DNA of 39,580 bases from NCBI RefSeq assembly GCF_012911935.1, contig NZ_JAAXLA010000068.1:1-39580 (forward strand). The letters are read 5' to 3'. The notes below the pieces were generated by a model, which was not told the origin of the DNA, ran no database searches, and worked only from the letters and a program-made list of their open reading frames with translations. The position numbers and the translations under genes were made by a program. The stretch comes from Pseudonocardia acidicola (GTDB taxonomy: Bacteria; Actinomycetota; Actinomycetes; Mycobacteriales; Pseudonocardiaceae). This document shows positions 17,397 through 25,629 of the stretch, one piece after another (within the stretch, counting starts at the first letter, position 1; each line of letters begins with the position of its first letter).

Positions 17397-18428
17397 GTGA
17401 GGGGCTGGGGGATGTGCTCCGGACTGCCTGCGGGGGCGGTCCGCGCGGCCTCCGTCCTGGCCCTGGTCCTGGCGGTCGCGGTCACGGTCTCCGCGTGTGC
17501 GGCGCCGACGGGTTTCGACGCGGTCTCCACACCGGACACCGGTTCGACGGGCGGCGCCGTGGGCCGGTTCGCACCGTACGTGGATGTCACCGCCCCGCGG
17601 CCGAGGCTGGCCGACCTCGCTCGCGCCACGGGGGACACGACCTTCGTCCTGGCCTTCGTCCTGGCGGGCGACAACAGCTGCGATCCGCGCTGGGACGGTC
17701 AGACCCCGGTGGGCGACGCCGGCCTGGTGTCGGAGGTCTCGGCGCTGCGGGCGCAGGGCGGAGACGTCGTCGTCGCCACCGGGGGCGCCGACGGGCCGTA
17801 CCTGGAGACCGCCTGCACCAGTGCAGATGCGCTGGCGCGGGCTTACGAGAAGGCCCTCGACGCGGTCGGCAGCCACCATCTCGACGTCGACATCGAGCAC
17901 AGCGTGCCCGTCGACACGATGAACCGGGCGTTGCTCACGGTGCAGCGGGACCGCCAGGTCGACATCACCTACACCCTGCCCGTCGCGAACCAGACCACCG
18001 GGCTGAGCCCCGATGCGCTGAACGTGCTGCACAGCGCGGCAGCGCTCGGTGTCACCGCGACCGTCAACGCGATGGTCATGAACTTCCCGTACAGCGGGAG
18101 CTGGTCCGACGCCATGATCGCAGCAGCCGAGGCCACGGCCGGACAGATCAGGTCGGTGTGGCCGGACAAGACCCCGGACCAGGTCTACCGGGCTCTGGGG
18201 CTGACCGCGATGATCGGCCGCAACGACGTCGGAATGACCACGACCACAGCCGATGCGCGTGCTCTGCTCGGGTACGCGCGCTCCCATTCCATCGGCTATC
18301 TCGGATTCTGGGCCATCGCCCGGGACAACGGCACATGCCCGCAGGAGAAAGTCGCTGCGAACGACTGCAGCGGTGTGACTCAGTCCCCGTACGAGTTCAA
18401 CGGCATCTTTCGAGGGGCCAGTTCATGA
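17397..18428 (+). CDS. GH18 chitinase-like lipoprotein
   Basis: 343 residues. The N-terminal signal is hydrophobic (AASVLALVLAVAVTVSACAAP) with lipobox SAC, giving an extracytoplasmic lipoprotein. The catalytic-like part has the GH18 barrel hallmark DxDxE in HLDVDIEHS (Asp163, Asp165, Glu167). Also seen are a first strand ending in FAPYVDV, VVVATGGADG on a following strand and GYLGFWAIARDNG near the C-terminus. GH18 enzymes cleave GlcNAc-containing glycans. As the first gene of a coupled operon with a deacetylase-synthase, it may trim the exported polymer, as the hydrolase domain of PgaB does. GTG start follows GGAAGGGGA. Its stop overlaps the next ATG (ATGA). Confidence 0.82.
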   Translation: MRGWGMCSGLPAGAVRAASVLALVLAVAVTVSACAAPTGFDAVSTPDTGSTGGAVGRFAPYVDVTAPRPRLADLARATGDTTFVLAFVLAGDNSCDPRWDGQTPVGDAGLVSEVSALRAQGGDVVVATGGADGPYLETACTSADALARAYEKALDAVGSHHLDVDIEHSVPVDTMNRALLTVQRDRQVDITYTLPVANQTTGLSPDALNVLHSAAALGVTATVNAMVMNFPYSGSWSDAMIAAAEATAGQIRSVWPDKTPDQVYRALGLTAMIGRNDVGMTTTTADARALLGYARSHSIGYLGFWAIARDNGTCPQEKVAANDCSGVTQSPYEFNGIFRGASS

Positions 18429-19033
18429 CCATCGCCACCCCCGAGGCGAAGACCCAGAAGCTCCCCAAGGTGAACCGGCCCGGCGGCCTGCAAGGCGGTG
18501 GAAACGCCACCGGGGCATCGCTGCGGCCGGTTTTCGTGGACGATCGCGGCCGTCGTAAGCGGATGATCGTGCGTACCGGCTACCTCGCGGCCGCAGCCTG
18601 CGTCGCCTATCTCGTCGTGGTCGTGGTCAGCCTGACCGCGGGCCCGGCGAGTCCGCTCGCGCAACTGGCGAGCCCGCTCGTGCCGCAGCCTGCGGCGAGC
18701 CCGCCGGAGCCGGGCCTGAACGCCGCGCCGGCCGACCCGTCGACGACGGCCAAGCCGACCGAGCGCACCGTTCCTCGCGCTACGGCCGTCCCGTCGCGCA
18801 AGTCCGAGGTGGCACGGCCGGTGCGCACCGAGGTCCGGGCCCCGATGGTCGCCGCGCCGGCGCTCACCCAGGTTGCCGTGCCGACCACGGCTGCGCCGGC
18901 GCCGCCGCCGGTCCAGCAGCCCACGCCGGGACGGCGGACGCGGACGACTGCAGCGCCCCCGCCGGTCCAGCAGCCCGCCGGCGGCGCCACCGACACGGCT
19001 CCCGCGCAGCCGTCACAGGTGGCAACCCCGTGA
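18425..19033 (+). CDS. Single-pass membrane protein with Pro/Thr/Ala-rich tail
   Basis: 202 residues, not recognised. A hydrophilic cytoplasmic N-terminus (about 1-40) is followed by one membrane helix (YLAAAACVAYLVVVVVSLTAG, about 43-63). The extracytoplasmic tail is long, disordered and rich in Pro, Ala and Thr, with a repeated APPPVQQP unit (APAPPPVQQPTPG and AAPPPVQQPAGG). It sits between the GH18-like and deacetylase-synthase genes with four-base overlaps at both ends (ATGA at 18425, GTGA at 19030), so it is probably a stoichiometric partner, perhaps a scaffold spanning the cell wall for the synthase. That role is inference from position. Confidence 0.72.
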   Translation: MTIATPEAKTQKLPKVNRPGGLQGGGNATGASLRPVFVDDRGRRKRMIVRTGYLAAAACVAYLVVVVVSLTAGPASPLAQLASPLVPQPAASPPEPGLNAAPADPSTTAKPTERTVPRATAVPSRKSEVARPVRTEVRAPMVAAPALTQVAVPTTAAPAPPPVQQPTPGRRTRTTAAPPPVQQPAGGATDTAPAQPSQVATP

Positions 19034-22000
19034 CCGACAGGCATCAGCGCGGCCGGCTGAAGCCGTCGTGGATCCTGTCCGTCGTCCTGCTCCTCGGGTT
19101 CGCGACCGTCCTCGTCGTGGACGGCCTCGGCACGGCGCACGTCGGGAACGACGCGGGTGTGCACCCGCCGGTGGGGACCGACAAGGTGCCCCCGTCGGTG
19201 ATCAACGGCGGTCCGATCGTCGACGCGATCCACACGCCGGTGACGTCGACGAACATCCCGGGCAAGACCATCGCGCTCACCTTCGACGACGGCCCCGATC
19301 CGCAGTGGACTCCCCAGGTCCTCGCCGTGCTGAAGAAGTACGACGTCCCGGCCACGTTCTTCGTGGTCGGCTCCAACGTCACCCGCTACCCGGACCTGGT
19401 GAAGGCGATCCACACCGCGGGTTCGGAACTGGGTGTGCACACGTTCTCCCATCCCGACCTGGTGAACGTCGCGCGCTGGCGTCTCGACCGCGAGCTGGCC
19501 GAGACCCAGCTGGCCATCGCCGGCAGCGCCGGTGTGACGACCTACCTGATGCGCCCGCCGTACTCCTCGACGGCGAGCGCGATCGACGACCTCGGCTACG
19601 GCACGGTGCTGGCCGCGGGACAGGACGGCTACGTCGCCGTCTTCACCAGCACCGACAGCGAGGACTGGCAGCGCCCCGGGGTTCCCGCGATCGTGCACAA
19701 CGCCACCCCGGTCAACGGTGAGGGCTCCGTCGTGCTGATGCACGACGCCGGCGGTGACCGATCGGAGACGGTCGCCGCGCTCGACCAGTTCATCCCGCTG
19801 ATGCAGAAGCAGGGCTACCGGTTCACCACCGTGACCGGGGCCGTGGGCATGCCACCCGCCGGCGCGCCCGCCTCCTCACACGATCTGCTCATGGGCCGCG
19901 TGCTCCTCGGCACGCTCGACGTCGCCACCACGAGCGTCTCGGTCCTGATGTGGGTCCTGCTCGTCGTGGGCGTCCTCGTCGGGCTCCGGCTGCTGCTCAT
20001 GGTGATCGTCGCGCGCCGCCACGCCCGGCGCCGCCGCAGTCCTGAGTGGAGCTGGGGGCCGCCGGTCGACTGGCCGGTGTCGGTGATCGTGCCGGCATAC
20101 AACGAGCGGGAGAACATCGAGGCCACCGTCCGCTCGCTGCTCGCCAACGACTACCCGCTCGAGGTGGTCGTGGTCGACGACGGCTCGACCGACGGCACCG
20201 CCGATCTCGTCGAGGCGCTCGGGCTGGAGCGGGTCCGGGTCGTCCGGCAGCCCAACTCGGGAAAGTCGGCCGCCCTCAACAACGGCGTCCGTGCGGCCCG
20301 CCACGAGCTGATCATCATGATCGACGGCGACACGATCTTCGAGACGGAGACGGTGCGCCGGCTGGTGCAGCCCTTCGCCGATCCCGCGGTCGGCGCGGTC
20401 GCAGGCAACGTCAAGATCGCCAACCGGGACTCCCTGATCGGGCGCCTGCAGCACATCGAGTACGTGGTCGGGTTCAACATCGACCGCCGGGTCCAGGACG
20501 TCCTCGGCTCGATCGCGACGATTCCGGGTGCGGCCGGTGCGTTCCGCCGTCGCGCCCTGCTCGACGTCGGCGGCCTGAGCTCGGACACCCTGGCCGAGGA
20601 CACCGACCTGACGATCGCGCTGGGTCGCGCCGGTTGGCGGGTGGTCTTCGAGGACCGCGCGGTCGCCTGGACCGAGGCGCCGGCCACCGTGACGCAGCTG
20701 TGGCGCCAGCGCTACCGCTGGAGCTACGGCACGATGCAGGCGATCTGGAAACACCGCCGGGCCGTCCGCGAAGAGGGGTCGGCGGGGCGGCTGGGCCGGC
20801 TCGGCCTGGGCCACATCGCCCTGTTCCACATCTTCCTGCCGCTGACCGCACCCCTGGTCGACGTGTTCTTCGTCTACGGGTTGTTGTTCCTCGACCCGGC
20901 CACCACGCTCCTGCTCTGGCTGTCGATGCTGGTGGTCCAGATGGCAGGGGCGCTCTACGCCTTCCATCTGGAGGGCGAGGCCAAGGGCGCACTCTGGGTC
21001 CTGCCGGTCCAGCAGATCATGTACCGGCAGCTGATGTACCTGGTGCTCATCCAGTCCGTCGTGAGTGCGGTGTCCGGGGCCCGGGTGCGCTGGCAGAACA
21101 TCCACCGCATCGGCGTGCTGAACGACCTGCTGCCCAACCTGTCCCCGGGCCAGCAGGCGCCCGCACAGCGCCCAACGCCGCTGCCGCCGCCGGTGGCGCC
21201 CACAGCCGGTGCTCGGCCCCGGCCGGCCACGATGCTGACCGACCGTCCCGTGCCCCCGGTCCTGGCCACCGAACCGGAACCGGCGTCGCCGAAGCCCGCG
21301 CGCCCGCCGCGCCGCGAGCGCTGGCTCGACCTCCTTCGGGCGGCGGCGCTGGCCCGGGTCCTGGCCTATCACGTGTTCGGCGCGGGCTGGATGAGCATCG
21401 CCTTCCCGTCGATGGGCGTGATGTTCGCGCTCGCCGGTTCGCTGATGGTGCAGTCGATGCGCCGCACACCCGCGATCGACGTGATCGGGCACCGGCTGCG
21501 CCGCCTGTTGCCGCCACTGTGGCTGCTCGGCAGCATCCTCGTCCCACTGATGTTCTGGCACGGCTGGGCGGGCGAGACCGGGGACTACGCGCTGAACTGG
21601 CCGGAGCTGCTCTTCTGGGTGTTCCCCATCCTCGACCCGCAGGGCAGCTCGTGGGCCGCGGATGCCACCGTCGTGCTCTGGTACATCCGCGCCTACCTGT
21701 GGTTCGTGCTGCTCACGCCCCTGATGCTGCGTGCGTTCCGGCGGTGGCCGGTGCGGGCCATCCTGCTCCCGCTGGGCGTCGTGGCGCTGGACGCGGTCCT
21801 CGGCTCACCGCTGCGGACCTCGGGTGCGTGGGGCCCGGCTGTGATCGACTTCTTCACGTTCGCCTCGTGCTGGATGCTGGGCTTCGCCCACCGCGAAGGA
21901 ATGTTGCGCCGCATCCGTCCCGTGGTGCTCGTCGGCCTGACCGCGCTCGCCCTGGCGCTCGGTGGCGCCTGGACGTTCACTCACCCGGCCGAGGGCGGAA

Positions 22001-22626
22001 GCTACGACCTGAACGACATCCCGCTCGGCCAGGCCCTCATCTCGGCGGGCGCGGTCCTGGTCTTCCTGAGGTTCTCGCCGCGGCTGGAGTGGCTCGACCG
22101 GATTCCGCTGCTCGACCGGCTGGTCACGGTCATCAACGCGCGGGCCATGACGATCTACCTGACGCACAACATCGCCATCTCCCTCGCTGTTCCCATCGAC
22201 GACCACTTCCAGTGGACGTCGCAGTGGGGTGTGCTCGGAACGGCGGTGGTGCTCACGGCCGTGGCGGTCCTGGCCTTCGGCTGGGTCGAGGACCTCGCGG
22301 CACGGCGTCCGCTGCAGATCCTTCCCGGCGGGCGCCGGGCCACCGCGCGGAAGAAGCCGCAGCCGCCCCGGCGGCCGGGTCCGCCCTCGCCGGCCCCGGC
22401 GGAGCATCGTGCGGCCCGAACCGCGCACGAGGCGGCATCCACGGGTCAGCATGCGGTCCCGACAGGAGATCATGCGATCCCGTCGCAGCGCCGTCCGATG
22501 CCCAGGCCCATGCCGGCCGCCGCGCCTGCGCCGACCATCACCTGGCGTCCGCCGATTCCTGGCCACCCGCAGCCCACCGCGGGTCGCGACCCCCAGGTAG
22601 GCCTACCGCACCAACGCCGCGACTAG
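19030..22626 (+). CDS. Polysaccharide deacetylase, GT2 synthase and acyltransferase fusion
   Basis: 1198 residues, three enzymes in one chain. After a signal anchor, about 78-270 is a NodB-type CE4 deacetylase with TFDDGPD (84-90), metal ligands in HTFSH (His137, His141), RPPYSS (175) and LMHDAGG (His238). After a membrane helix, about 347-600 is a family 2 processive synthase: VSVIVPAYNERENIE, VVDDGSTDG, MIDGDT (Asp432/434), AEDTD (Asp524) and QRYRW (560-564). About 764-1085 is an acyltransferase-3 (OafA/NodX) domain starting RWLDLLRAAALARVLAYH, with about ten helices. A Pro/His-rich tail ends it. It likely makes, exports, deacetylates and O-acylates a beta-linked GlcNAc-type polymer. Coupled to the gene before it (GTGA). 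Confidence 0.9.
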   Translation: MTDRHQRGRLKPSWILSVVLLLGFATVLVVDGLGTAHVGNDAGVHPPVGTDKVPPSVINGGPIVDAIHTPVTSTNIPGKTIALTFDDGPDPQWTPQVLAVLKKYDVPATFFVVGSNVTRYPDLVKAIHTAGSELGVHTFSHPDLVNVARWRLDRELAETQLAIAGSAGVTTYLMRPPYSSTASAIDDLGYGTVLAAGQDGYVAVFTSTDSEDWQRPGVPAIVHNATPVNGEGSVVLMHDAGGDRSETVAALDQFIPLMQKQGYRFTTVTGAVGMPPAGAPASSHDLLMGRVLLGTLDVATTSVSVLMWVLLVVGVLVGLRLLLMVIVARRHARRRRSPEWSWGPPVDWPVSVIVPAYNERENIEATVRSLLANDYPLEVVVVDDGSTDGTADLVEALGLERVRVVRQPNSGKSAALNNGVRAARHELIIMIDGDTIFETETVRRLVQPFADPAVGAVAGNVKIANRDSLIGRLQHIEYVVGFNIDRRVQDVLGSIATIPGAAGAFRRRALLDVGGLSSDTLAEDTDLTIALGRAGWRVVFEDRAVAWTEAPATVTQLWRQRYRWSYGTMQAIWKHRRAVREEGSAGRLGRLGLGHIALFHIFLPLTAPLVDVFFVYGLLFLDPATTLLLWLSMLVVQMAGALYAFHLEGEAKGALWVLPVQQIMYRQLMYLVLIQSVVSAVSGARVRWQNIHRIGVLNDLLPNLSPGQQAPAQRPTPLPPPVAPTAGARPRPATMLTDRPVPPVLATEPEPASPKPARPPRRERWLDLLRAAALARVLAYHVFGAGWMSIAFPSMGVMFALAGSLMVQSMRRTPAIDVIGHRLRRLLPPLWLLGSILVPLMFWHGWAGETGDYALNWPELLFWVFPILDPQGSSWAADATVVLWYIRAYLWFVLLTPLMLRAFRRWPVRAILLPLGVVALDAVLGSPLRTSGAWGPAVIDFFTFASCWMLGFAHREGMLRRIRPVVLVGLTALALALGGAWTFTHPAEGGSYDLNDIPLGQALISAGAVLVFLRFSPRLEWLDRIPLLDRLVTVINARAMTIYLTHNIAISLAVPIDDHFQWTSQWGVLGTAVVLTAVAVLAFGWVEDLAARRPLQILPGGRRATARKKPQPPRRPGPPSPAPAEHRAARTAHEAASTGQHAVPTGDHAIPSQRRPMPRPMPAAAPAPTITWRPPIPGHPQPTAGRDPQVGLPHQRRD

Positions 22627-22672
22627 TGCGGGGCGGCACCCGGTTGTGCTCGGGACGAGAGAGGTGAGCGGC

Positions 22673-23386
22673 GTGAAGGGCACGTGGGCCGGGCGGACGG
22701 GGCGGTGGGCCGCTCTCGTGGCGGCCGTCGTCGCCGTCGTGGTGGGCTGTGCCCCGGCTGCGCCGCCGGCGCCCTCCAGCGGGCAGCCCGGGGCGCCGGC
22801 GTCTCCGACCGCCGCGACGTCCGCGGCTGCGCCGACCAGCCCGGACCGGCCAATGACCCCCGCTCCGCGGACCACTGCGTCGAAGTCTTCGACGACGCCG
22901 GGCGGCACCGGGTCGGCCGCGACGAGCCGGCCGTCCGCGCGCACCAGCGCGCCGGCCGGCAGGTCGTGGTCGACCTACATCACGTTCTACGGAGCCGGTG
23001 ACAACGATCCGCCGGGAACCGCCATCGCCCATCCCAACGCGCGGCACTCCCACGCCGGGGGCACCGGCACCTTCTCCGATCCGGTGACCCTGGCGAGTGA
23101 CCGGCGCGAGCTCCCGGTCGGGACGGTTCTCTACTACCCGTCCCTGCGAAAGTACTTCGTGATGGAGGACGACTGCGTCGCCTGCATCGGCGAGTGGGCT
23201 GCCGCCAAGCGCCCGCACCTCGATCTGTGGGCCGGCGACTTCAGCGGGGAGAGCTTTCTTGCCTGCCAGGAGGCGTTGACCCCGGCCGGCAAGGTCGCGG
23301 TCGAGGTGAACCCGCCCCCCGGGCGGGAGGTGGACACCCGATCCTTGTACGACGGTGCGGGCCGGTGCCTGAGCCCGGCCTCGTGA
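22673..23386 (+). CDS. Exported lipoprotein with double-psi-barrel/3D-like domain
   Basis: 237 residues. The signal MKGTWAGRTGRWAALVAAVVA ends in a lipobox (VVGC). A disordered Pro/Ala/Ser/Thr linker of about 70 residues leads to a C-terminal domain of about 130 residues starting STYITFYGAGDNDPPGTAIA. It continues GTFSDPVTLASDRRELPVGT and VLYYPSLRKYFVMEDDCVAC, with an aspartate in HLDLWAGDF. This resembles the six-stranded double-psi barrel of RlpA, 3D and expansin-like proteins that act on cell-wall glycans. Start GTG 22673 is preceded by GAGG eight bases upstream; GTGs at 22646 and 22664 are alternatives. It lies 46 bases after the synthase gene and probably belongs to the same operon. Confidence 0.75.
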   Translation: MKGTWAGRTGRWAALVAAVVAVVVGCAPAAPPAPSSGQPGAPASPTAATSAAAPTSPDRPMTPAPRTTASKSSTTPGGTGSAATSRPSARTSAPAGRSWSTYITFYGAGDNDPPGTAIAHPNARHSHAGGTGTFSDPVTLASDRRELPVGTVLYYPSLRKYFVMEDDCVACIGEWAAAKRPHLDLWAGDFSGESFLACQEALTPAGKVAVEVNPPPGREVDTRSLYDGAGRCLSPAS

Positions 23387-23414
23387 TCCGACGCAGCGGC
23401 GTCGGGCCGGATCA
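23384..23414. terminator. Hairpin between convergent genes
   Basis: TGATCC (23384) pairs with GGATCA (23414), and GACGC pairs with GCGTC inside it, around an AGCG loop. It covers the stop of the barrel lipoprotein gene and reaches the stop of the leftward small gene, so it could serve both. Confidence 0.45.
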
Positions 23415-23657
23415 GCGGCCCAGGACCATGGCCGCCAGGTCCTGTGCCTGGGTCCAGCCCTCGTGCTCGACCGAGTCGCACTGGGGGCCGAGGTAGGCCG
23501 GGCACGGACTGGTCAACGGCAGCGGAGTCGAGGGCGGTGCGGGCGCGGTCTCGGCGGTCGGTGCCGGGAGCGGCGCGTCAGCGGTGGGAGCGGACGCGCT
23601 GGCCGGGTGGAAGGCCAGGACGGCGGTGAGGACGGCGGGTGGTGTCAGGGGGAGCAT
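23412..23657 (-). CDS. Small secreted Pro-rich peptide
   Basis: 81 residues, not recognised. The N-terminus MLPLTPPAVLTAVLAFHPASASA could be a signal peptide with an ASA cleavage site. The rest is a Pro/Ala/Thr-rich segment and a short end with two cysteines (CPAYLGPQC) and a Trp. The ribosome site is weak (GGGCAAGAC), so the start is uncertain. The opposite strand shows no better candidate. It may be a genuine small exported protein or a chance ORF. Confidence 0.45.
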   Translation of the reverse strand: MLPLTPPAVLTAVLAFHPASASAPTADAPLPAPTAETAPAPPSTPLPLTSPCPAYLGPQCDSVEHEGWTQAQDLAAMVLGR

Positions 23658-23943
23658 GTCTTGCCCGTACCCACCGCCGGGCCGGGATATGTATCCGGAG
23701 GACAGGACTGTGGTCCGACGGCTCTGTACCCATCGGACGGCCGGCCCCGCAACCTCCACATCGGTCCGGGCCGGCGTGGACGCGTCGGACAATGTGGTGG
23801 ATCGGCCGTTTTGCCTGCCTCGCCCTATTCGTCGGAGAGGAAGTGAACCCATCACCCGAATGGCCGGTGTGGCAGCGACCTACACCGGGAAGTCGATGTC
23901 GTCTGACCCGATCCGGGTCGCTGCATTCGAAGGTGGTGCCACT

Positions 23944-24108
23944 ATGGGTTTGATCCTCGGTCTGTTGGTGCTCTGGGTCGTTTTGGCCGTGGTCGGATTC
24001 GCGGTCAAGTCGCTGTTCTGGTTGGCCATCGTCGCCCTCGTGCTTTTCGTGGCCACCGGCATCATCGGTGGAGTGCGTGGCCGTGGCCGCCGCGGAGCGC
24101 TGCGCTGA
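23944..24108 (+). CDS. Small hydrophobic two-helix membrane protein
   Basis: 54 residues starting MGLILGLLVLWVVLAVVGFA, then VKSLFWLAIVALVLFVATGI and a basic end (GGVRGRGRRGALR). Two membrane helices separated by a short VKS turn are predicted. Small hydrophobic proteins like this are common in actinobacteria, often general-stress-induced, but no function is established. Ribosome site GAAGGTGG lies upstream of the ATG. It is monocistronic, followed at once by a very stable terminator. Confidence 0.75.
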   Translation: MGLILGLLVLWVVLAVVGFAVKSLFWLAIVALVLFVATGIIGGVRGRGRRGALR

Positions 24109-24124
24109 CAGCACGGCTGACCGC

Positions 24125-24160
24125 ACGAGGGCCCCGGGAGCCGGTTCCCGGGGCCCTCGT
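24125..24160 (+). terminator. Perfect 15-bp hairpin after the small membrane protein gene
   Basis: ACGAGGGCCCCGGGA (24125-24139) is the exact reverse complement of TCCCGGGGCCCTCGT (24146-24160), with a six-base loop, 16 bases past the stop codon. It may also serve the leftward ORF ending at 24160. Confidence 0.85.
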
Positions 24161-24423
24161 CACAGGGCGGCGCCCCCGCGCTCCGCTCGGCCGGCCGGCG
24201 ATCGGGTCGGCGGCTGTCCGGACCGTCCGAACCGGTACGCCGACGCCTCGACCGGCGTGAGCGCCACCGCGACGATCACGGTGACAAGGCCGATGAGGAT
24301 CAGATTGACGACCGAAACCCGGAGACTGTTCCACTGCAGCAACTCGCTGGCTGCCGTCAACGGGCCGTCCGCAACATTGATGGCAATGCCCATTTCGATG
24401 CCGCCGATCTGAGCAGTGAGCAT
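24160..24423 (-). CDS. Possible small membrane protein
   Basis: 87 residues starting MLTAQIGGIEMGIAINVADG, with one membrane helix (VNLILIGLVTVIVAVALTPV) and a basic, low-complexity end. Not recognised. GGAGGCGG lies upstream but too far for a normal ribosome site. It ends exactly at a terminator hairpin. The helix argues for a real gene; the ribosome site argues against. Confidence 0.4.
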   Translation of the reverse strand: MLTAQIGGIEMGIAINVADGPLTAASELLQWNSLRVSVVNLILIGLVTVIVAVALTPVEASAYRFGRSGQPPTRSPAGRAERGGAAL

Positions 24424-24451
24424 GACCGTGTTCCACCGCCTCCGCGTCCGG

Positions 24452-25420
24452 CTATGTGTGCACGTCGGGCCTGTCGGTCCGAGCATTGCAGCCGTTGGCC
24501 GATGAGGACCCGGCCGGCGCGTTGATCCCGGTGCGGGCCGCCTCGCACCGGGATCGGACGAGAGCGGGTACGGGCCTGCCGTGATGCCTGCTGATGTTGG
24601 CCTCGAGCAGTGCCAGCGATTCGTGCACGCCGACGGAATCGGCGGGGAGACGGCCGTCGCATTCCTTGAGCTGTCGCAGGGCGTCGTCCATGGCCGCCTG
24701 CGCTGCGGCCAGGCACGGAGTGCTGTAGATGGCGACGTCGGCGCCCAGTTCCTGCAACTCCGGGAGTGAGAGCCGCGGGGACTTCCCGCCGGCGATCTGG
24801 TTGAACAGCAGGGGTTTGTCCCCGATCACGGCGCGGATCTTGTGCAGCCAGTCCACGCTGCGAACGCCGTCGACGAGCACGACGTCGGCATCGGTCTCGG
24901 CCAGCGCCGCGGCGCGGCGCAGCATCTCGGACTCCTCGGTGGCATCGGTGCGCGCCACGACGACGAGATCCCTGCGGGTCTGCAGGACCAGGTCCAGCTT
25001 GTCGAGGTAGTCCTGCAGCGGCAGCACCCGTTTGCCGTCGACATGTCCGCAGCGTCGCGGCCGCTGCTGGTCCTCGAGGATCACGCCCGATGCCCCGAGC
25101 GCCTCGAGATGCTCCACCACGTGACAGGCGACCTCGGCGTCGACGTAGCCGTCGTCGATATCGACGAGGAGGTGCTTGGTGGGGAACGCCAACCGGAGCC
25201 GCTGCACGAAGCCGACGATGTCGGGCCAGGCAATGAATCCGATGTCGGGCAGCCCGTAGTAGGACGCCGCGAATCCGAGCCCGGATACGAAGAAGCCGTC
25301 GTAATGTCGGGCGGCGACCGAGGCGGAGAACATGTCGAACACCCCGATGAGCGGGGTGATCTCGGGCCGGCGGATGTCGGCGCGCAGCGTTGCCCCGTAG
25401 CTTCTGGATGCGTAACCCAC
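24452..25420 (-). CDS. Isocitrate lyase/PEP mutase-family carbon-carbon lyase
   Basis: 322 residues. Family marks: SGLGFAASYYGLPD, metal site LVDIDDGYVD (Asp87, Asp89, Asp90), ILEDQ (Glu117) and the lyase signature RRCGHVDGK with catalytic Cys124, followed by VVVARTDA. The Cys-Gly-His motif marks the lyase branch (isocitrate, 2-methylisocitrate or dimethylmalate lyases) rather than phosphonate-forming PEP mutases. The product would be a 2-oxo acid plus a second carboxylate. The C-terminal tail of about 35 residues looks disordered. GTG start with GGAAGG six bases upstream. It follows ABC transporter genes on the same strand after a strong hairpin, so it may process the imported compound. Exact substrate unknown. 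Confidence 0.87.
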   Translation of the reverse strand: MGYASRSYGATLRADIRRPEITPLIGVFDMFSASVAARHYDGFFVSGLGFAASYYGLPDIGFIAWPDIVGFVQRLRLAFPTKHLLVDIDDGYVDAEVACHVVEHLEALGASGVILEDQQRPRRCGHVDGKRVLPLQDYLDKLDLVLQTRRDLVVVARTDATEESEMLRRAAALAETDADVVLVDGVRSVDWLHKIRAVIGDKPLLFNQIAGGKSPRLSLPELQELGADVAIYSTPCLAAAQAAMDDALRQLKECDGRLPADSVGVHESLALLEANISRHHGRPVPALVRSRCEAARTGINAPAGSSSANGCNARTDRPDVHT

Positions 25421-25569
25421 AGATCACCTTCCGGTCGGTGTCGGTCGCACCGTCATGTCAGTGGCGGTGCAACACCGAGCATCCGGAGCACGGATTAGCC
25501 GTCGGCAAGGCCAGGACCAGAGAGATTGAAGATCAGCATTGTTCACCCGGACGGGACCGTCCCGGGGAC

Positions 25570-25619
25570 GGCCGGTACGGCCCGCCCGCCGCGGCTCCGG
25601 CGGGCGGGCCGTACCGGCC
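25570..25619 (-). terminator. 22-bp perfect hairpin after the binding-protein gene
   Basis: The 25570-25591 arm (GGCCGGTACGGCCCGCCC then GCCG) is exactly complementary to 25598-25619, with a six-base loop. It starts 11 bases beyond the binding-protein stop on the leftward transcript. It should end most ABC transcripts and separate or attenuate expression of the lyase gene. Confidence 0.85.
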
Positions 25620-25629
25620 AGTGGCTGGA

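Noticed and set aside
19876..22566. Long leftward ORFs opposite the polysaccharide synthase
   Set aside because: The rightward frame has intact deacetylase, GT2 and acyltransferase motifs; the opposite frames are low-complexity.
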